Counted from the stretch's first letter, positions 30,339-39,515 are shown. The stretch is 41,357 nt of DNA from Thermocaproicibacter sp041859875 (GCA_041859875.1 JBFLFY010000021.1:1-41357); one strand, 5' to 3'. Numbers and translations: made by a program. The notes: generated by a model not told the origin, from the letters alone.

Positions 30339-32249
30339 ATGTTATTTCATACAACTCAGCAGCAGGAAGAATTTCGTTCGCAGATTCGAAAGTTTGCGGA
30401 GAAGGAAGTTAAGCCATCCGCTTTTCTTTGGGACAAGGAAAATGAGTTTCCAAAAGATGTTATTTCCAGCCTGGCAAAAATGGGCATGATGGGAATCCCA
30501 TACCCAAAAGAATATGGCGGGTTGGGGCTGGATGCAATTCGGTACACGATTGCTGTGGAGGAATTGTCCAGGGTAGACGGTGGGACCGGCACAATTTTGT
30601 CGGCTCACACGTCATTAGGCACTTGGCCGATTTTTGCCTTTGGAACCGAAGCACAGAAGAAAAAGTACCTGGTCCCTCTGTGCAGGGGTGAAAAGCTGGG
30701 CGCGTTTGGGCTTACTGAAACAAATGCGGGCTCAGATGCCGGCGGCACCGAAACAACCGCTGTGGACAAAGGCGATTATTATCTGCTGAACGGCGGTAAA
30801 ATCTTTATAACGAACGCTCCTGTAGCAGATATTTACGTAATTTTCGCTGTTACCACGCCAGACATTGGAACACATGGCATTTCCGCTTTTATTGTGGAAA
30901 AAGGCTGGAAGGGTTTTGAGTTTGGAGACCATTATGACAAGATGGGAATTCGCTCTTCTTCTACAGCAGAGCTGACTTTTAACAATGTTAAAGTGCCAAA
31001 AGAGAATCTTCTGGGCAAGGAAGGCGCCGGTTTCAAAATTGCCATGCAGACGCTGAACGGCGGCCGGATTGGGATTGCCGCGCAGGCTCTTGGTATTGCG
31101 CAGGGAGCTCTTGACCAGGCAGTAGACTATGCAAAAGAGCGGGTTCAGTTTGGAAAGCCCATTGGATTTCAGCAGGCTATTTCTTTTAAAATTGCGGATA
31201 TGGCCACAAAAGTGCGTACGTCGCGTTTCTTAGTCTATTCAGCAGCGGAATTAAAGGAAAATCATGAGCCATACATCATGGAATCTGCCATGGCAAAACA
31301 GTATGCTTCCGATTCTGCTTTGGAAGTCACGAACGATGCACTGCAGATTTTTGGCGGGACCGGGTATTTGAAAGGTATGGACGTGGAACGGATGTACCGT
31401 GACGCTAAGATTACAACAATTTACGAAGGAACCAATGAAATACAGCGCGTGGTAATTGCTTCTCAGATTTTGGGCAAAGCGCCCAGAGAAGTTGGCAGCT
31501 CGTCGGGCAGCTTCCGTAAACCGGCGCCGATTACCGGAATTCGGAAGAAAATTATTTTCCGTGACGGTGATGCCAAAACGCAGGTGGCTGCATTAGTTGA
31601 CGCACTCCGGAAAGATGGCTACGACTTTACCGTTGGAATAGCTCTGGACACGCCAATCGCTCTTGCGGAACGAGTCGTTTCCGCAGGCAAAGGGGTAGGG
31701 GAGCAGGCGAATATGAAACTGATTGAGAACCTGGCAAAAGCCGCAGGGGCTGCCCTTGGTTCTTCACGCCCGGTTGCAGAAACACTGAAATATTTGCCTT
31801 TGAACCGCTATGTAGGGATGTCCGGGCAGAAATTTACCGGGAACCTTTATATTGCCTGCGGTATTTCGGGTGCAAACCAGCATCTGAAGGGGATTAAAGA
31901 CGCTTCCACGATTGTGGCAATTAATAAAAATGCGAATGCCCCAATCTTTAAGAACTGCGACTATGGCATTGTGGGTGACTTGTGCGAAATTGTTCCCCTG
32001 CTGGCTTCCGCATTGGGCACCGGCAAGAAACAGCCCGCTCCGCCTATGGTGAAAATCAAGCGGCCCGTTCTGCCAAAGCCGGAACCGATTGGCCCCCGCT
32101 ATGTGTGCAATGGATGCGGCTATGAGTATGTACCGGAACTGGGTGATGAAACCAGTGAGATAAAACCGGGCACGCTGTTCAAGAATTTACCGGACGATTG
32201 GGTGTGCCCTGAGTGCGCCGAAGAGAAGGAAAATTTTATTCAGGCATGA
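30339..32249 (+). CDS. Acyl-CoA dehydrogenase - EtfA FAD domain - rubredoxin fusion
   Basis: 636 residues from the ATG at 30339 (AAGGAGG upstream). Residues about 1-385 are a complete acyl-CoA dehydrogenase: FGLTETNAGSDAGGTE, GGRIGIAAQALGIAQGA, and the catalytic base Glu363 in YEGTNEIQR. Residues about 395-557 match the C-terminal FAD domain of electron-transfer flavoprotein alpha: GAALGSSRPVAE, LYIACGISGANQHLKG, VAINKNANAPIF, DYGIVGDL. Residues about 586-636 are rubredoxin, with iron ligands C590, C593, C623 and C626. EtfB and the EtfA N-domain are missing. The protein should oxidise an acyl-CoA and pass electrons through two flavins to the rubredoxin iron. The acyl chain is unknown. Confidence 0.93.
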   Translation: MLFHTTQQQEEFRSQIRKFAEKEVKPSAFLWDKENEFPKDVISSLAKMGMMGIPYPKEYGGLGLDAIRYTIAVEELSRVDGGTGTILSAHTSLGTWPIFAFGTEAQKKKYLVPLCRGEKLGAFGLTETNAGSDAGGTETTAVDKGDYYLLNGGKIFITNAPVADIYVIFAVTTPDIGTHGISAFIVEKGWKGFEFGDHYDKMGIRSSSTAELTFNNVKVPKENLLGKEGAGFKIAMQTLNGGRIGIAAQALGIAQGALDQAVDYAKERVQFGKPIGFQQAISFKIADMATKVRTSRFLVYSAAELKENHEPYIMESAMAKQYASDSALEVTNDALQIFGGTGYLKGMDVERMYRDAKITTIYEGTNEIQRVVIASQILGKAPREVGSSSGSFRKPAPITGIRKKIIFRDGDAKTQVAALVDALRKDGYDFTVGIALDTPIALAERVVSAGKGVGEQANMKLIENLAKAAGAALGSSRPVAETLKYLPLNRYVGMSGQKFTGNLYIACGISGANQHLKGIKDASTIVAINKNANAPIFKNCDYGIVGDLCEIVPLLASALGTGKKQPAPPMVKIKRPVLPKPEPIGPRYVCNGCGYEYVPELGDETSEIKPGTLFKNLPDDWVCPECAEEKENFIQA

Positions 32250-32270
32250 TGCCAGAAGGAGGGCAATTTT

Positions 32271-33479
32271 ATGTACTGTGTAAGAAATGTGACAGAAAAT
32301 CTGTATTGGGTCGGCGCCAATGACCATCGGCTGGCCTTATTTGAAAATGTTTATCCAATTCCGCGGGGTGTTACCTACAACTCGTATCTTCTGCTGGATG
32401 AAAAAACCGTCTTATTCGATACGGTAGACTGGTCTGCCTGCCGTCAATTATTGGAAAACGTGAATCATGTGCTGAATGGACGGCCACTGGATTACCTTGT
32501 TATCAATCACTTGGAACCGGATCACGCGGCCTGCATAGAAGAAATCCTGATGCACTGGCCTCAGGTTAAAATTATCAGCAATGAAAAAGCTTTTATGCTG
32601 ATGCGCCAATTTGGCTTCCATGTGGATACGCATGATTTAATTGAAGTAAAAGAAGGCGACACTTACTGCTTTGGAAAGCATACCGTAACCTTTGTCTTTG
32701 CGCCGATGGTACATTGGCCGGAAACAATGGTGACCTTCGATGTTACGAATGGGGCACTGTTTTCCGCGGACGCATTTGGGACTTTTGGCGCGCTGGATGG
32801 TAAACTGTTTGCGGATGAAGTCAATTTCGACCGGGATTGGCTTGATGATGCCCGGCGCTATCTGACGAATATCGTTGGAAAGTATGGCCCTCATATTCAG
32901 CTCTTATTGAAAAAGGCCGGAAGCATTTTAGATAAAATCAAATTTATATGCCCGCTGCACGGTCCCGTGTGGCGTAAGGATTTCATGTATTTTATCAAGA
33001 AATACGACACATGGAGCCGCTACATACCGGAAGAAAAAGGCGTCCTGATGGTGTATGCTTCCATGTATGGCAATACGGAATCTGCCACACAGGCGCTGGC
33101 TGCAAAGCTCTGTGAAAAGGGCCAGACAAACGTTGCCCTGTATGATGTGTCTACTGCTCATGTTTCTCAACTGATTTCAGAAACTTTTAAATACAGCCAT
33201 CTTGTTCTGGCCTCTGTGACTTACAATCTTGGCATATACCCCGCAATGCTTGACTTTTTAATGGATATGAAGGCTTTGAATGTTCAAAACCGTACGGTCG
33301 CGATTATAGAGAACGGCTCTTGGGCATGTAAATCCGGAGATTTAATGGCGAAGTTTATAAACGATGAACTGAAGAATATGACGGTGCTGAATGAGAGGCT
33401 CAGCATGGCTTCTGCGCTTCAGGAAGAGGAAGAGCCTGAATTGGAAAAATTGGCGGATGCAATTCTTGAATCCATGTAA
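32271..33479 (+). CDS. Flavodiiron protein (class A, FprA-like)
   Basis: 402 residues: an N-terminal metallo-beta-lactamase-like diiron domain with all ligands present (H80, E82, D84, H85, H148, D167, H230), then a flavodoxin domain (about 257-400; YASMYGNTESAT binds FMN phosphate). Class A flavodiiron proteins reduce O2 to water or NO to N2O in anaerobes and take electrons from rubredoxin. Here the rubredoxin is part of the protein encoded 21 bases upstream, so the two should be partners. GGAGGG precedes the ATG. No extra C-terminal domain is present. Confidence 0.95.
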   Translation: MYCVRNVTENLYWVGANDHRLALFENVYPIPRGVTYNSYLLLDEKTVLFDTVDWSACRQLLENVNHVLNGRPLDYLVINHLEPDHAACIEEILMHWPQVKIISNEKAFMLMRQFGFHVDTHDLIEVKEGDTYCFGKHTVTFVFAPMVHWPETMVTFDVTNGALFSADAFGTFGALDGKLFADEVNFDRDWLDDARRYLTNIVGKYGPHIQLLLKKAGSILDKIKFICPLHGPVWRKDFMYFIKKYDTWSRYIPEEKGVLMVYASMYGNTESATQALAAKLCEKGQTNVALYDVSTAHVSQLISETFKYSHLVLASVTYNLGIYPAMLDFLMDMKALNVQNRTVAIIENGSWACKSGDLMAKFINDELKNMTVLNERLSMASALQEEEEPELEKLADAILESM

Positions 33480-33531
33480 TTCCTATTCTTTTCCCGGCCT
33501 TTTGGAACAGTACCCAAGATTTTTTAACAGC

Positions 33532-33573
33532 AAAAGCAGGAACCGGTGCCATTACGCGCCGGTTCCTGCTTTT
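33532..33573. terminator. Bidirectional terminator between the flavodiiron gene and rmuC
   Basis: A perfect 15-bp stem (AAAAGCAGGAACCGG/CCGGTTCCTGCTTTT) with a 12-base loop; A- and T-rich ends on both strands let it serve both convergent genes. Confidence 0.9.
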
Positions 33574-33615
33574 ATAAGGGGAAAGTGTGAGGCAGCCTGA
33601 TGCCAAGAATCAAAG

Positions 33616-35178
33616 TCATTCCTCCACGTCGGCGGCTGTGTCAAGCAGTTCTTTTGACTCTGTCGGCGGCAGGGCGGAGACTTCCCTTAATTTGCTGTTG
33701 ATTTTTCTTGTGCGCACTCCGACAAGTTTGTCCAGCTCTGCGCCTGTTTGTTCAATCCTCTTCTGGGCCGCTGACAAAACGTCTGCAAATGTATTGAATT
33801 CCGTTTTAACCGCACCAAGCACGTTCCATACTTCGCTGGAACGCTTTTGGATGGCGAGAGTCTTGAACCCCATTTGCAGACTGTTCAGCAGCGCGGCAAA
33901 AGTTGTGGGGCCCGCAATGCTGATGCGATACTGGCGCTGTAAGGTATCAACAAGCCCTGTTCGGATGACTTCTGCGTACAGGCCTTCAAAAGGTAAAAAT
34001 AGAATTGCAAAATCGGTGGTGTAGGGTGGGTCAATATATTTGTCATGGATGTCTTTTGCGCATTCTTTGATTCTCGTTTCCAGCGCAGTTTCAGCAGCGG
34101 CAATAGCGCTGCTGTCACCCGTGTCGTATGCATCTACCAGGTGGTTGTATGTATCGGCGGGGAACTTTGCGTCAATCGGCAGGTAAACGCATTGGTCGCC
34201 GTCGCCGGGCAGCTTGATGGCATACTCAACGCGGTTGGATGATCCCCGTTTGGTCGCTACGTTTTCATCATATTGTTCTGGGGACAGGATTTCTTCTATA
34301 ATCGCACCAAGCTGGTATTCGCCCAAAATACCGCGCGTCTTAACATTTGATAGAACTTTTTTCAGGTCGCCGACTCCATTTGCCAGTGTTTTCATTTCGC
34401 CAAGCCCGGTATAGACTTCCTGCAGCCGGTCGCTGACCATTTTAAATGACTGAGTGATGCGGTCATCCAAAGTCTTCTGCAGCTTTTCGTCTACCGTGGC
34501 GCGCATTTTTTCAAGTTGCTTGCTGTTATCGTCCTGCAGTGCTTCCAGGCGGCTCTGCACAGTGGAACGGATGCTGTCCAGCGAATCTTTATCCTGCACG
34601 GTAAAGGCTTTGAATTGTTCATCGACGGATTTCAGTCGTTCTGAAACCGTGGATTTCAAGCTGGACTGCGCTTCTGCCAGCATCTTGGATATTTCCAATA
34701 AGCGGCTGTCCTGCATAGTGAATTGTTTGGCCTGCGCATTGGAAAGCATTGCCGTGGTGCCGTTTACGCTTTTTTCAAGTGCGGCAATCCGTTCGGCTTG
34801 GCTTTTTTGCAAGGCGAGCAGTTTTTCTGCAAGGTCTGCTTTCAGCAAATCCTGGCTTTTGGTGACATTTTCCGTTAGTTCCTTTAGCCGGACATCCTGC
34901 CTTTGGGCGGTTTGACCTTGCGCTGCCGCTAAAGAATCAGCAAAATTTTTCATGGTAGTTTGAACGGCTGCCGTCATTTCGGTTCGGGTTGCGCGTATCT
35001 CATTGACCACTTCATTTTTTGCTGTTGTCGTTTCTAAGGACTGCTGGCTGCTCATTTCACTCAGCAGTTCCCTTTTCAGCTTTTCGGTGTTGATTGGTCT
35101 GTTCTTTGTGAGGACTAAAATAATACCAGCTATTATTACAAGCAGGGTAACAATATCGAGTGCTTCAGAAAAAGGCAT
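33616..35178 (-). CDS. rmuC: RmuC family DNA recombination protein
   Basis: 520 residues. One N-terminal membrane helix (about 9-25: VTLLVIIAGIILVL) is followed by a long coiled coil rich in Glu, Lys and Gln (about 30-240), then the RmuC nuclease-like domain (about 255-480) with GILGEYQLGAIIEEILSPEQY, LPIDAKFP and ILFLPFEGLYAEV. RmuC limits recombination at inverted repeats; its fold resembles restriction-type nucleases. I chose the ATG at 35178 with AGGAAGGA upstream; the longer frame begins with an unrelated Pro-rich stretch. Confidence 0.92.
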   Translation of the reverse strand: MPFSEALDIVTLLVIIAGIILVLTKNRPINTEKLKRELLSEMSSQQSLETTTAKNEVVNEIRATRTEMTAAVQTTMKNFADSLAAAQGQTAQRQDVRLKELTENVTKSQDLLKADLAEKLLALQKSQAERIAALEKSVNGTTAMLSNAQAKQFTMQDSRLLEISKMLAEAQSSLKSTVSERLKSVDEQFKAFTVQDKDSLDSIRSTVQSRLEALQDDNSKQLEKMRATVDEKLQKTLDDRITQSFKMVSDRLQEVYTGLGEMKTLANGVGDLKKVLSNVKTRGILGEYQLGAIIEEILSPEQYDENVATKRGSSNRVEYAIKLPGDGDQCVYLPIDAKFPADTYNHLVDAYDTGDSSAIAAAETALETRIKECAKDIHDKYIDPPYTTDFAILFLPFEGLYAEVIRTGLVDTLQRQYRISIAGPTTFAALLNSLQMGFKTLAIQKRSSEVWNVLGAVKTEFNTFADVLSAAQKRIEQTGAELDKLVGVRTRKINSKLREVSALPPTESKELLDTAADVEE

Positions 35179-35298
35179 AGGACTGATCCTTCCTCTCATT
35201 TTTGTCTTTACTGGGTGTGAAAGTTCTGCCGGTTCGCCGGTCAACCGCGGCAAGCGCAAGGCCTATTTGAAAATTCCAAGTTTATTGCAATATCCTTC

Positions 35299-35327
35299 AT
35301 TATACGACAAAAATATTTCAGACTCAA
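35299..35327 (-). promoter_or_regulatory. Sigma-A promoter of rmuC
   Basis: On the - strand TTGAGT (35327-35322) and a perfect TATAAT (35304-35299) are 17 bases apart, about 120 bases before the start codon. Confidence 0.75.
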
Positions 35328-35384
35328 ACATGGCACGAAGAATTTCTGATTAAGCGGCACGGCTTCAAATGTTTCACAAGACAA

Positions 35385-35426
35385 AAAAGTGCTGCTGCAA
35401 AATGAAAGATTTGCAGCAGCACTTTT
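35385..35426 (-). terminator. Terminator of the YheO-type regulator gene
   Basis: A perfect 17-bp stem (35385-35401 with 35410-35426) and 8-base loop; on the - strand it ends in a run of T, right after the stop. Confidence 0.92.
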
Positions 35427-35435
35427 GGGTGACTC

Positions 35436-36116
35436 TTATTTGTCGTTGTTTACCATGCTCAAGTACCGGTAGACCGTAGGCTCAGAACAGCAAAGTTGTT
35501 TTGCCACTTGGCTGACTGCTCCTTTCAGCAGGAAGATTCCTCTTTGGTTCAAAACCTCTACAATATGAATCTTTTCCGCCTGAGTCAAGCGGTCGGGTGA
35601 GACGTCGCTGCTTTGCAGACAGTCACTCATGACGGTGTCCATCGCTTCGCTGATTGTTTCCGGAAAGTTTTCCACTGCATCCGTCAGGGAACTTGGGGGC
35701 ACAATAGGCTGGCGGGCTTCATCTTCCAGAGCACCGGGGTGGCACAGTTCCAAAACCTGCCTGCTGACGTCAGCATAGCGCGAGCCGTCAAAATTAATGC
35801 AAAGCATACCGACTAAAGTGCCGTCCTCCTCTTTAATGAAAATGGTCGAGGAGCGAAGAACCTTGCCGGTCTTTGAAATGCCTTTGTAATTTAGAACATA
35901 GTCACGCTTTTCATAGACTTTATCCTTTATCATTTTCAAAGCCAAATCAGTAATGGGGGCTCCGACTTTTCTTCCGCTGATATTCCCATTTGCAATGGCA
36001 ATAATGGACTGGCTGTCAAAATCAATTTCATGAAGGGCAATTTCATAATCTGGACCAAGCACCTTACCAAGAAAATCAACAAGTGTGCTGAAGTACCGGA
36101 TTACTGTGGAACGCAT
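35436..36116 (-). CDS. YheO/DauR-type PAS-HTH transcriptional regulator
   Basis: 226 residues. An N-terminal YheO-like PAS domain (about 8-125; VLGPDYEIALHEID, NGNISGRKVGAPITDLALK, LVGMLCINFD) is followed by a C-terminal HTH (about 170-222; LTQAEKIHIVEVLNQRGIFL, then AVSQVAKQLCCSEPTVYRYL). DauR of this family controls D-arginine catabolism in Pseudomonas, binding amino-acid-like ligands. Here it is divergent from the ridA operon across a 325-base AT-rich gap and should control it. GGGAGG precedes the ATG. Confidence 0.9.
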   Translation of the reverse strand: MRSTVIRYFSTLVDFLGKVLGPDYEIALHEIDFDSQSIIAIANGNISGRKVGAPITDLALKMIKDKVYEKRDYVLNYKGISKTGKVLRSSTIFIKEEDGTLVGMLCINFDGSRYADVSRQVLELCHPGALEDEARQPIVPPSSLTDAVENFPETISEAMDTVMSDCLQSSDVSPDRLTQAEKIHIVEVLNQRGIFLLKGAVSQVAKQLCCSEPTVYRYLSMVNNDK

Positions 36117-36441
36117 GAGTAAATTCCTCCCTGTGAAAGTTCTAAAATCATTTCAGCACCGCTTTGCACGGTGCTGTATAAAATTCTCTCCCTGAAAGTG
36201 TAACACAGAAAAAGAAATCATGCAATAAATTTTGTACTCTCATATAATAAAATATTATCAAAATAATTTATATCTTGTGTTTACACAGCATTTATATTTT
36301 GAAGAAAACGGGTTAAAATCAATTAGAAAGCAACATTTTGGTCGAAATTAATAAAAAAAATAAACTATTGATAAAAAACTATTGACTTTAAATTATTATT
36401 GTGATAAGTTTTTATTACAACAAATACAAAGGAGATTGGTT
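36117..36441. other. AT-rich control region between the YheO-type gene and ridA
   Basis: This 325-base gap contains a perfect 7-bp hairpin (AGCACCG/CGGTGCT, 36155-36175) in the leader of the - strand regulator, and a tandem AAACTATTGA (36362-36371 and 36377-36386, 15 bases apart) just upstream of ridA. The middle (36230-36360) is very AT-rich without a clear repeat. A poor promoter for ridA may be TTGACT (36382-36387) and TAAGTT (36405-36410), 17 bases apart. Confidence 0.5.
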
Positions 36442-36834
36442 ATGAGTCCGACAATCATCTATACCAAACAAGCACCGGAAGCAATCGGCCCCTACTCACA
36501 GGCAATCGGGTTCGAAAAGCTTATTTTTACTTCGGGGCAGCTTCCGCTGGATCCCAAAACCGGCAAAATCGTTTCAGGCGGAATAGAAGCACAGACAAAG
36601 CAGTCAATTCTCAATCTACAGTCCATTTTAAAGGAGGGTGGTTCCGACTTAAGAAAGGTGCTGAAAACGACGGTCCTGCTTAACGACATGAATGATTTTG
36701 ACGCCATGAACAAGGTATATGCGGAATTCTTCACCGGTAATTACCCGGCGCGTTCTGCAGTACAGGTTGCAAGGCTTCCTATGGATGCTATGGTGGAAAT
36801 TGAGGTCGTTGCTTTTTGCAGCGATGCACACTGA
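36442..36834 (+). CDS. ridA: RidA family enamine/imine deaminase
   Basis: 130 residues from the ATG at 36442 (AAAGGAGA upstream). It shows the family blocks AIGPYSQAI, FTSGQLPLDP, and NYPARSAVQVARLP with the Arg that binds the substrate carboxylate. RidA hydrolyses 2-aminoacrylate and related enamines, made by dehydratases and lyases acting on serine or cysteine, to keto acids. It is the first gene of the operon, just before a dehydratase/desulfidase family gene whose product could be exactly such an enamine. Confidence 0.93.
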   Translation: MSPTIIYTKQAPEAIGPYSQAIGFEKLIFTSGQLPLDPKTGKIVSGGIEAQTKQSILNLQSILKEGGSDLRKVLKTTVLLNDMNDFDAMNKVYAEFFTGNYPARSAVQVARLPMDAMVEIEVVAFCSDAH

Positions 36835-36939
36835 ACCGTTCCATTTCAGCCAAAAAATCTAAAACGAGATGTCTCAAGAATTTTAGCAGTCAAAGCAACA
36901 AAACACGGCAGAAATTCAAAAGGAAAGGATGGGTTTTCG

Positions 36940-38238
36940 ATGGACAAACAAAGAGTAATTGACATTCTAAACAGCGAGATGGAATTGGCAACAGGGTGTA
37001 CAGAGCCTGCAGCTATTGCATTTACCGCCGCTACCGCCGCTAAAAGGCTGAAGGGGGAGCCGGTGGAAAGTGTTCTGGTCCGCGCGAGCGGAAACATGAT
37101 TAAAAATGCGATGGCTGCAGGCATTCCGGGAACGCGCTATACTGGTATGGAATATGCCGCGGCGATTGGCACGCTGGGGGGCGACCCGGAGAAGAAACTT
37201 CAAGTTATTGTTGGCGTAGACCCCGCAGTTTTTCCGGCGGCCCAAAAATTGGTAGAGGACCGGAAAGTCCAGGTCGAATTGGCCGACGTTACAGAAAAAC
37301 TCTATGTGGATGTTACAGTGAAAAGTGCCAAGAATTCAGTCAGGGCGGTTATTTCGGGCGCCCATACCAATGTGGTTCTGATTGAAGAAAACGGCAAAAA
37401 AGTTTATGAAAATACTGCGAGCGGCCCAAAGGCGGGCTGCGTCAGTGCGGAGGAAATCAGCAGCCTGCTTTCCGTCAAAAAGATTTATGAGTTTGTCAAT
37501 GAAATTGACACAAAAAATGATCCGCTTGACATTATCCGCAAGAGTATTTCCATTAATACTGCAATTTCCGAAGAAGGCCTGAAAAATGATTACGGCCTCA
37601 TGATTGGAAAGACAATCCGTGAAGAACTGGACAAAGGCATGATTGGCAACAACATGGTTTCAAACGCAGTATGCGTTACCACAGCGGGTGCCGATGCGAG
37701 AATGGCCGGAGCCCCTTTCACGGTGGTATCTAATTCCGGAAGCGGAAATCAGGGCATTACAACAACAATGCCGGTTGTCGCGGTTGCAAAATGGAACCAT
37801 ATCGATGAAGATAAAATGATTCGTGCCGTTACACTGAGCAACTTGATTGCTATTTACATACATTCCAAATTCGGCAAGCTTTCTGCTTTGTGCGGAGCTA
37901 CAGTTGCCGCAACCGGTGCAGCCTGCGGAATTACCTATCTGCTGGGCGGCGATTTGAAAGCAATCGGCTATGCCATTCAGAATATGATTGGCGATGTAAC
38001 TGGTATGCTTTGCGACGGCGGAAAAGCGGACTGCGCACTGAAAATAAGCACTTGCACCACAGCGGCCATGCAGTCCGCATTCATGGCGATGAAAGGGCTT
38101 CGGGTACAAAAGACCGATGGAATTATTGAGGAAGACGTCGAAAAATCCATCAATAATTTCACCACTCTTGGCAACAAGGGCTCGGTAGCAATGGACTCGC
38201 TGGTTCTGCAAATGATGCTTCAGAAGGACAAAAAGTAA
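36940..38238 (+). CDS. L-cysteine desulfidase / serine dehydratase-alpha family protein (UPF0597, CyuA/YhaM-like)
   Basis: 432 residues. It matches the UPF0597 family (E. coli CyuA/YhaM, Yersinia CdsB) by ATGCTEPAAIAF at the N-terminus (Cys20), ASGNMIKNAMAAGIPGT, NSGSGNQGITTTMPV, and the C-terminal CGATVAATGAACGI, CDGGKADCALK and STCTTAA blocks. Conserved cysteines in this family are thought to hold an iron-sulfur cluster. Known members break cysteine to pyruvate, ammonia and sulfide. The substrate here might be cysteine, a substituted cysteine or serine. It is 105 bases after ridA with no terminator between. AAGGAAAGG precedes the ATG. Confidence 0.88.
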   Translation: MDKQRVIDILNSEMELATGCTEPAAIAFTAATAAKRLKGEPVESVLVRASGNMIKNAMAAGIPGTRYTGMEYAAAIGTLGGDPEKKLQVIVGVDPAVFPAAQKLVEDRKVQVELADVTEKLYVDVTVKSAKNSVRAVISGAHTNVVLIEENGKKVYENTASGPKAGCVSAEEISSLLSVKKIYEFVNEIDTKNDPLDIIRKSISINTAISEEGLKNDYGLMIGKTIREELDKGMIGNNMVSNAVCVTTAGADARMAGAPFTVVSNSGSGNQGITTTMPVVAVAKWNHIDEDKMIRAVTLSNLIAIYIHSKFGKLSALCGATVAATGAACGITYLLGGDLKAIGYAIQNMIGDVTGMLCDGGKADCALKISTCTTAAMQSAFMAMKGLRVQKTDGIIEEDVEKSINNFTTLGNKGSVAMDSLVLQMMLQKDKK

Positions 38239-38295
38239 CCTGAAGCAAACTGGGAAAACAAAATAGAAATAAGGGAAAGCAAAGAGGAGAAAAGT

Positions 38296-39498
38296 ATGCA
38301 GGCGATAGTAGCGTTTTTTATCTTAGCCGCTTTGTACGCGCTGGGCGATTTCGTGGGAACACGAACGAAAGCGTGGATTCCGTCCGTATTTGTTGTCGCA
38401 TGCCTGTTCATGGTGGGATATTGGACTTTCTTCCCCAAGGACATTGTTGCACTGGCAGGCATGGGCGCTCCGCTGGGCGGTACACTTGCAATTCTGTTCT
38501 GCATTACCCACATGGGTACTATTATCAGCGTGAAGGAATTGCTTGCTCAGTGGAAAATTATCGTTGTTACCCTAATCGGACTGGTTGGCATGATTCTATT
38601 CTGCTGGTTTATCTGCGTTCCGCTCGTTGGCAAAGCCTATGTCATAGCAGGCCTTCCGCCTCTTACCGGCGGCATTGTGGCTGCGGTTATGGTACAGCAG
38701 GCCGCGGTGCAGAAAGGTCTTGAAACCGCATCGGTCCTTGCCATCTGTATGTACGTTATGCAGGGATTTGCCGGGTATCCGATTACGGCTGTCCTGCTGA
38801 AAAAAGAAGGCAAAAAGCTTCTGAAAGATTACCGGAACGGAACAGCTGTAGCGGTGAAGACCGCGAAGGTTGAAGGAAGTAACGGCAAACTTGCTACAGC
38901 CGAGCCCGAAAAGAAAAAGCTGATTCCGCCTGTGCCGGAAAAATACAACGGAACGGCACTGATCCTTGCAAAACTCGCTTCCATCGGCGTTTTGGCTTAT
39001 CTTATCCAGACTTGGACACATGGTGTTCTGAACCAGGCTGTTGTTGCCCTGATTCTTAGTGTTCTGGCAACGGAACTTGGCTACCTTGACAAAGACTCTC
39101 TGCACAAAGCAGGTTCTTTCGGTTTCCTGATGTTCGTGCTGATGATTTTTGTCTTTTCCGGCCTTGCAAAAGCCACCCCGGCGATGCTGGGAAAAATTGC
39201 TCTGCCGCTTGTACTGATTATCGTGGTCGGAGTCATCGGTATGATTATCTTCGCACTGATTGCCGGTAAGCTGCTGCATATCAGCCCTTATATGGCCATC
39301 GCAACTTCACTTACCGCTCTGTACGGGTTCCCGCCGAACTATGTTCTGACAGAAGAAGCGGCGAAAGCTCTTGCGGAGACCCCGGAAGAAAAGCAGTACC
39401 TGATGGATGCCATGCTTCCTCAGATGATTGTCGGCGGATTTGTGACCGTCACGATTACCTCAGTTGTTGTTGCAGGCATTTTCATCAATCTTTTGTAA
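38296..39498 (+). CDS. Polytopic membrane transporter, family not recognised
   Basis: 400 residues with about ten to eleven hydrophobic segments in two halves, split by a charged loop near residues 175-215 (KKLLKDYRNG, then EPEKKKLIPPVPEKYN). Glycine-rich stretches (GAPLGGTLAIL, LPPLTGGIVAAVMVQQA) look like the broken helices of ion-coupled organic-acid or amino-acid carriers. I do not recognise a named family with confidence. Position between a desulfidase-type gene and an amidohydrolase suggests uptake of an amino acid or N-acyl amino acid. AGAGGAGA precedes the ATG. Confidence 0.75.
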   Translation: MQAIVAFFILAALYALGDFVGTRTKAWIPSVFVVACLFMVGYWTFFPKDIVALAGMGAPLGGTLAILFCITHMGTIISVKELLAQWKIIVVTLIGLVGMILFCWFICVPLVGKAYVIAGLPPLTGGIVAAVMVQQAAVQKGLETASVLAICMYVMQGFAGYPITAVLLKKEGKKLLKDYRNGTAVAVKTAKVEGSNGKLATAEPEKKKLIPPVPEKYNGTALILAKLASIGVLAYLIQTWTHGVLNQAVVALILSVLATELGYLDKDSLHKAGSFGFLMFVLMIFVFSGLAKATPAMLGKIALPLVLIIVVGVIGMIIFALIAGKLLHISPYMAIATSLTALYGFPPNYVLTEEAAKALAETPEEKQYLMDAMLPQMIVGGFVTVTITSVVVAGIFINLL

Positions 39499-39515
39499 TA
39501 GCGTTCGGCTCTGCG

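Noticed and set aside
32271..33479. Possible metallo-beta-lactamase or glyoxalase II assignment
   Set aside because: The fold is shared, but the H-x-E-x-D-H set, the Asp bridge and the C-terminal flavodoxin domain define a flavodiiron protein.
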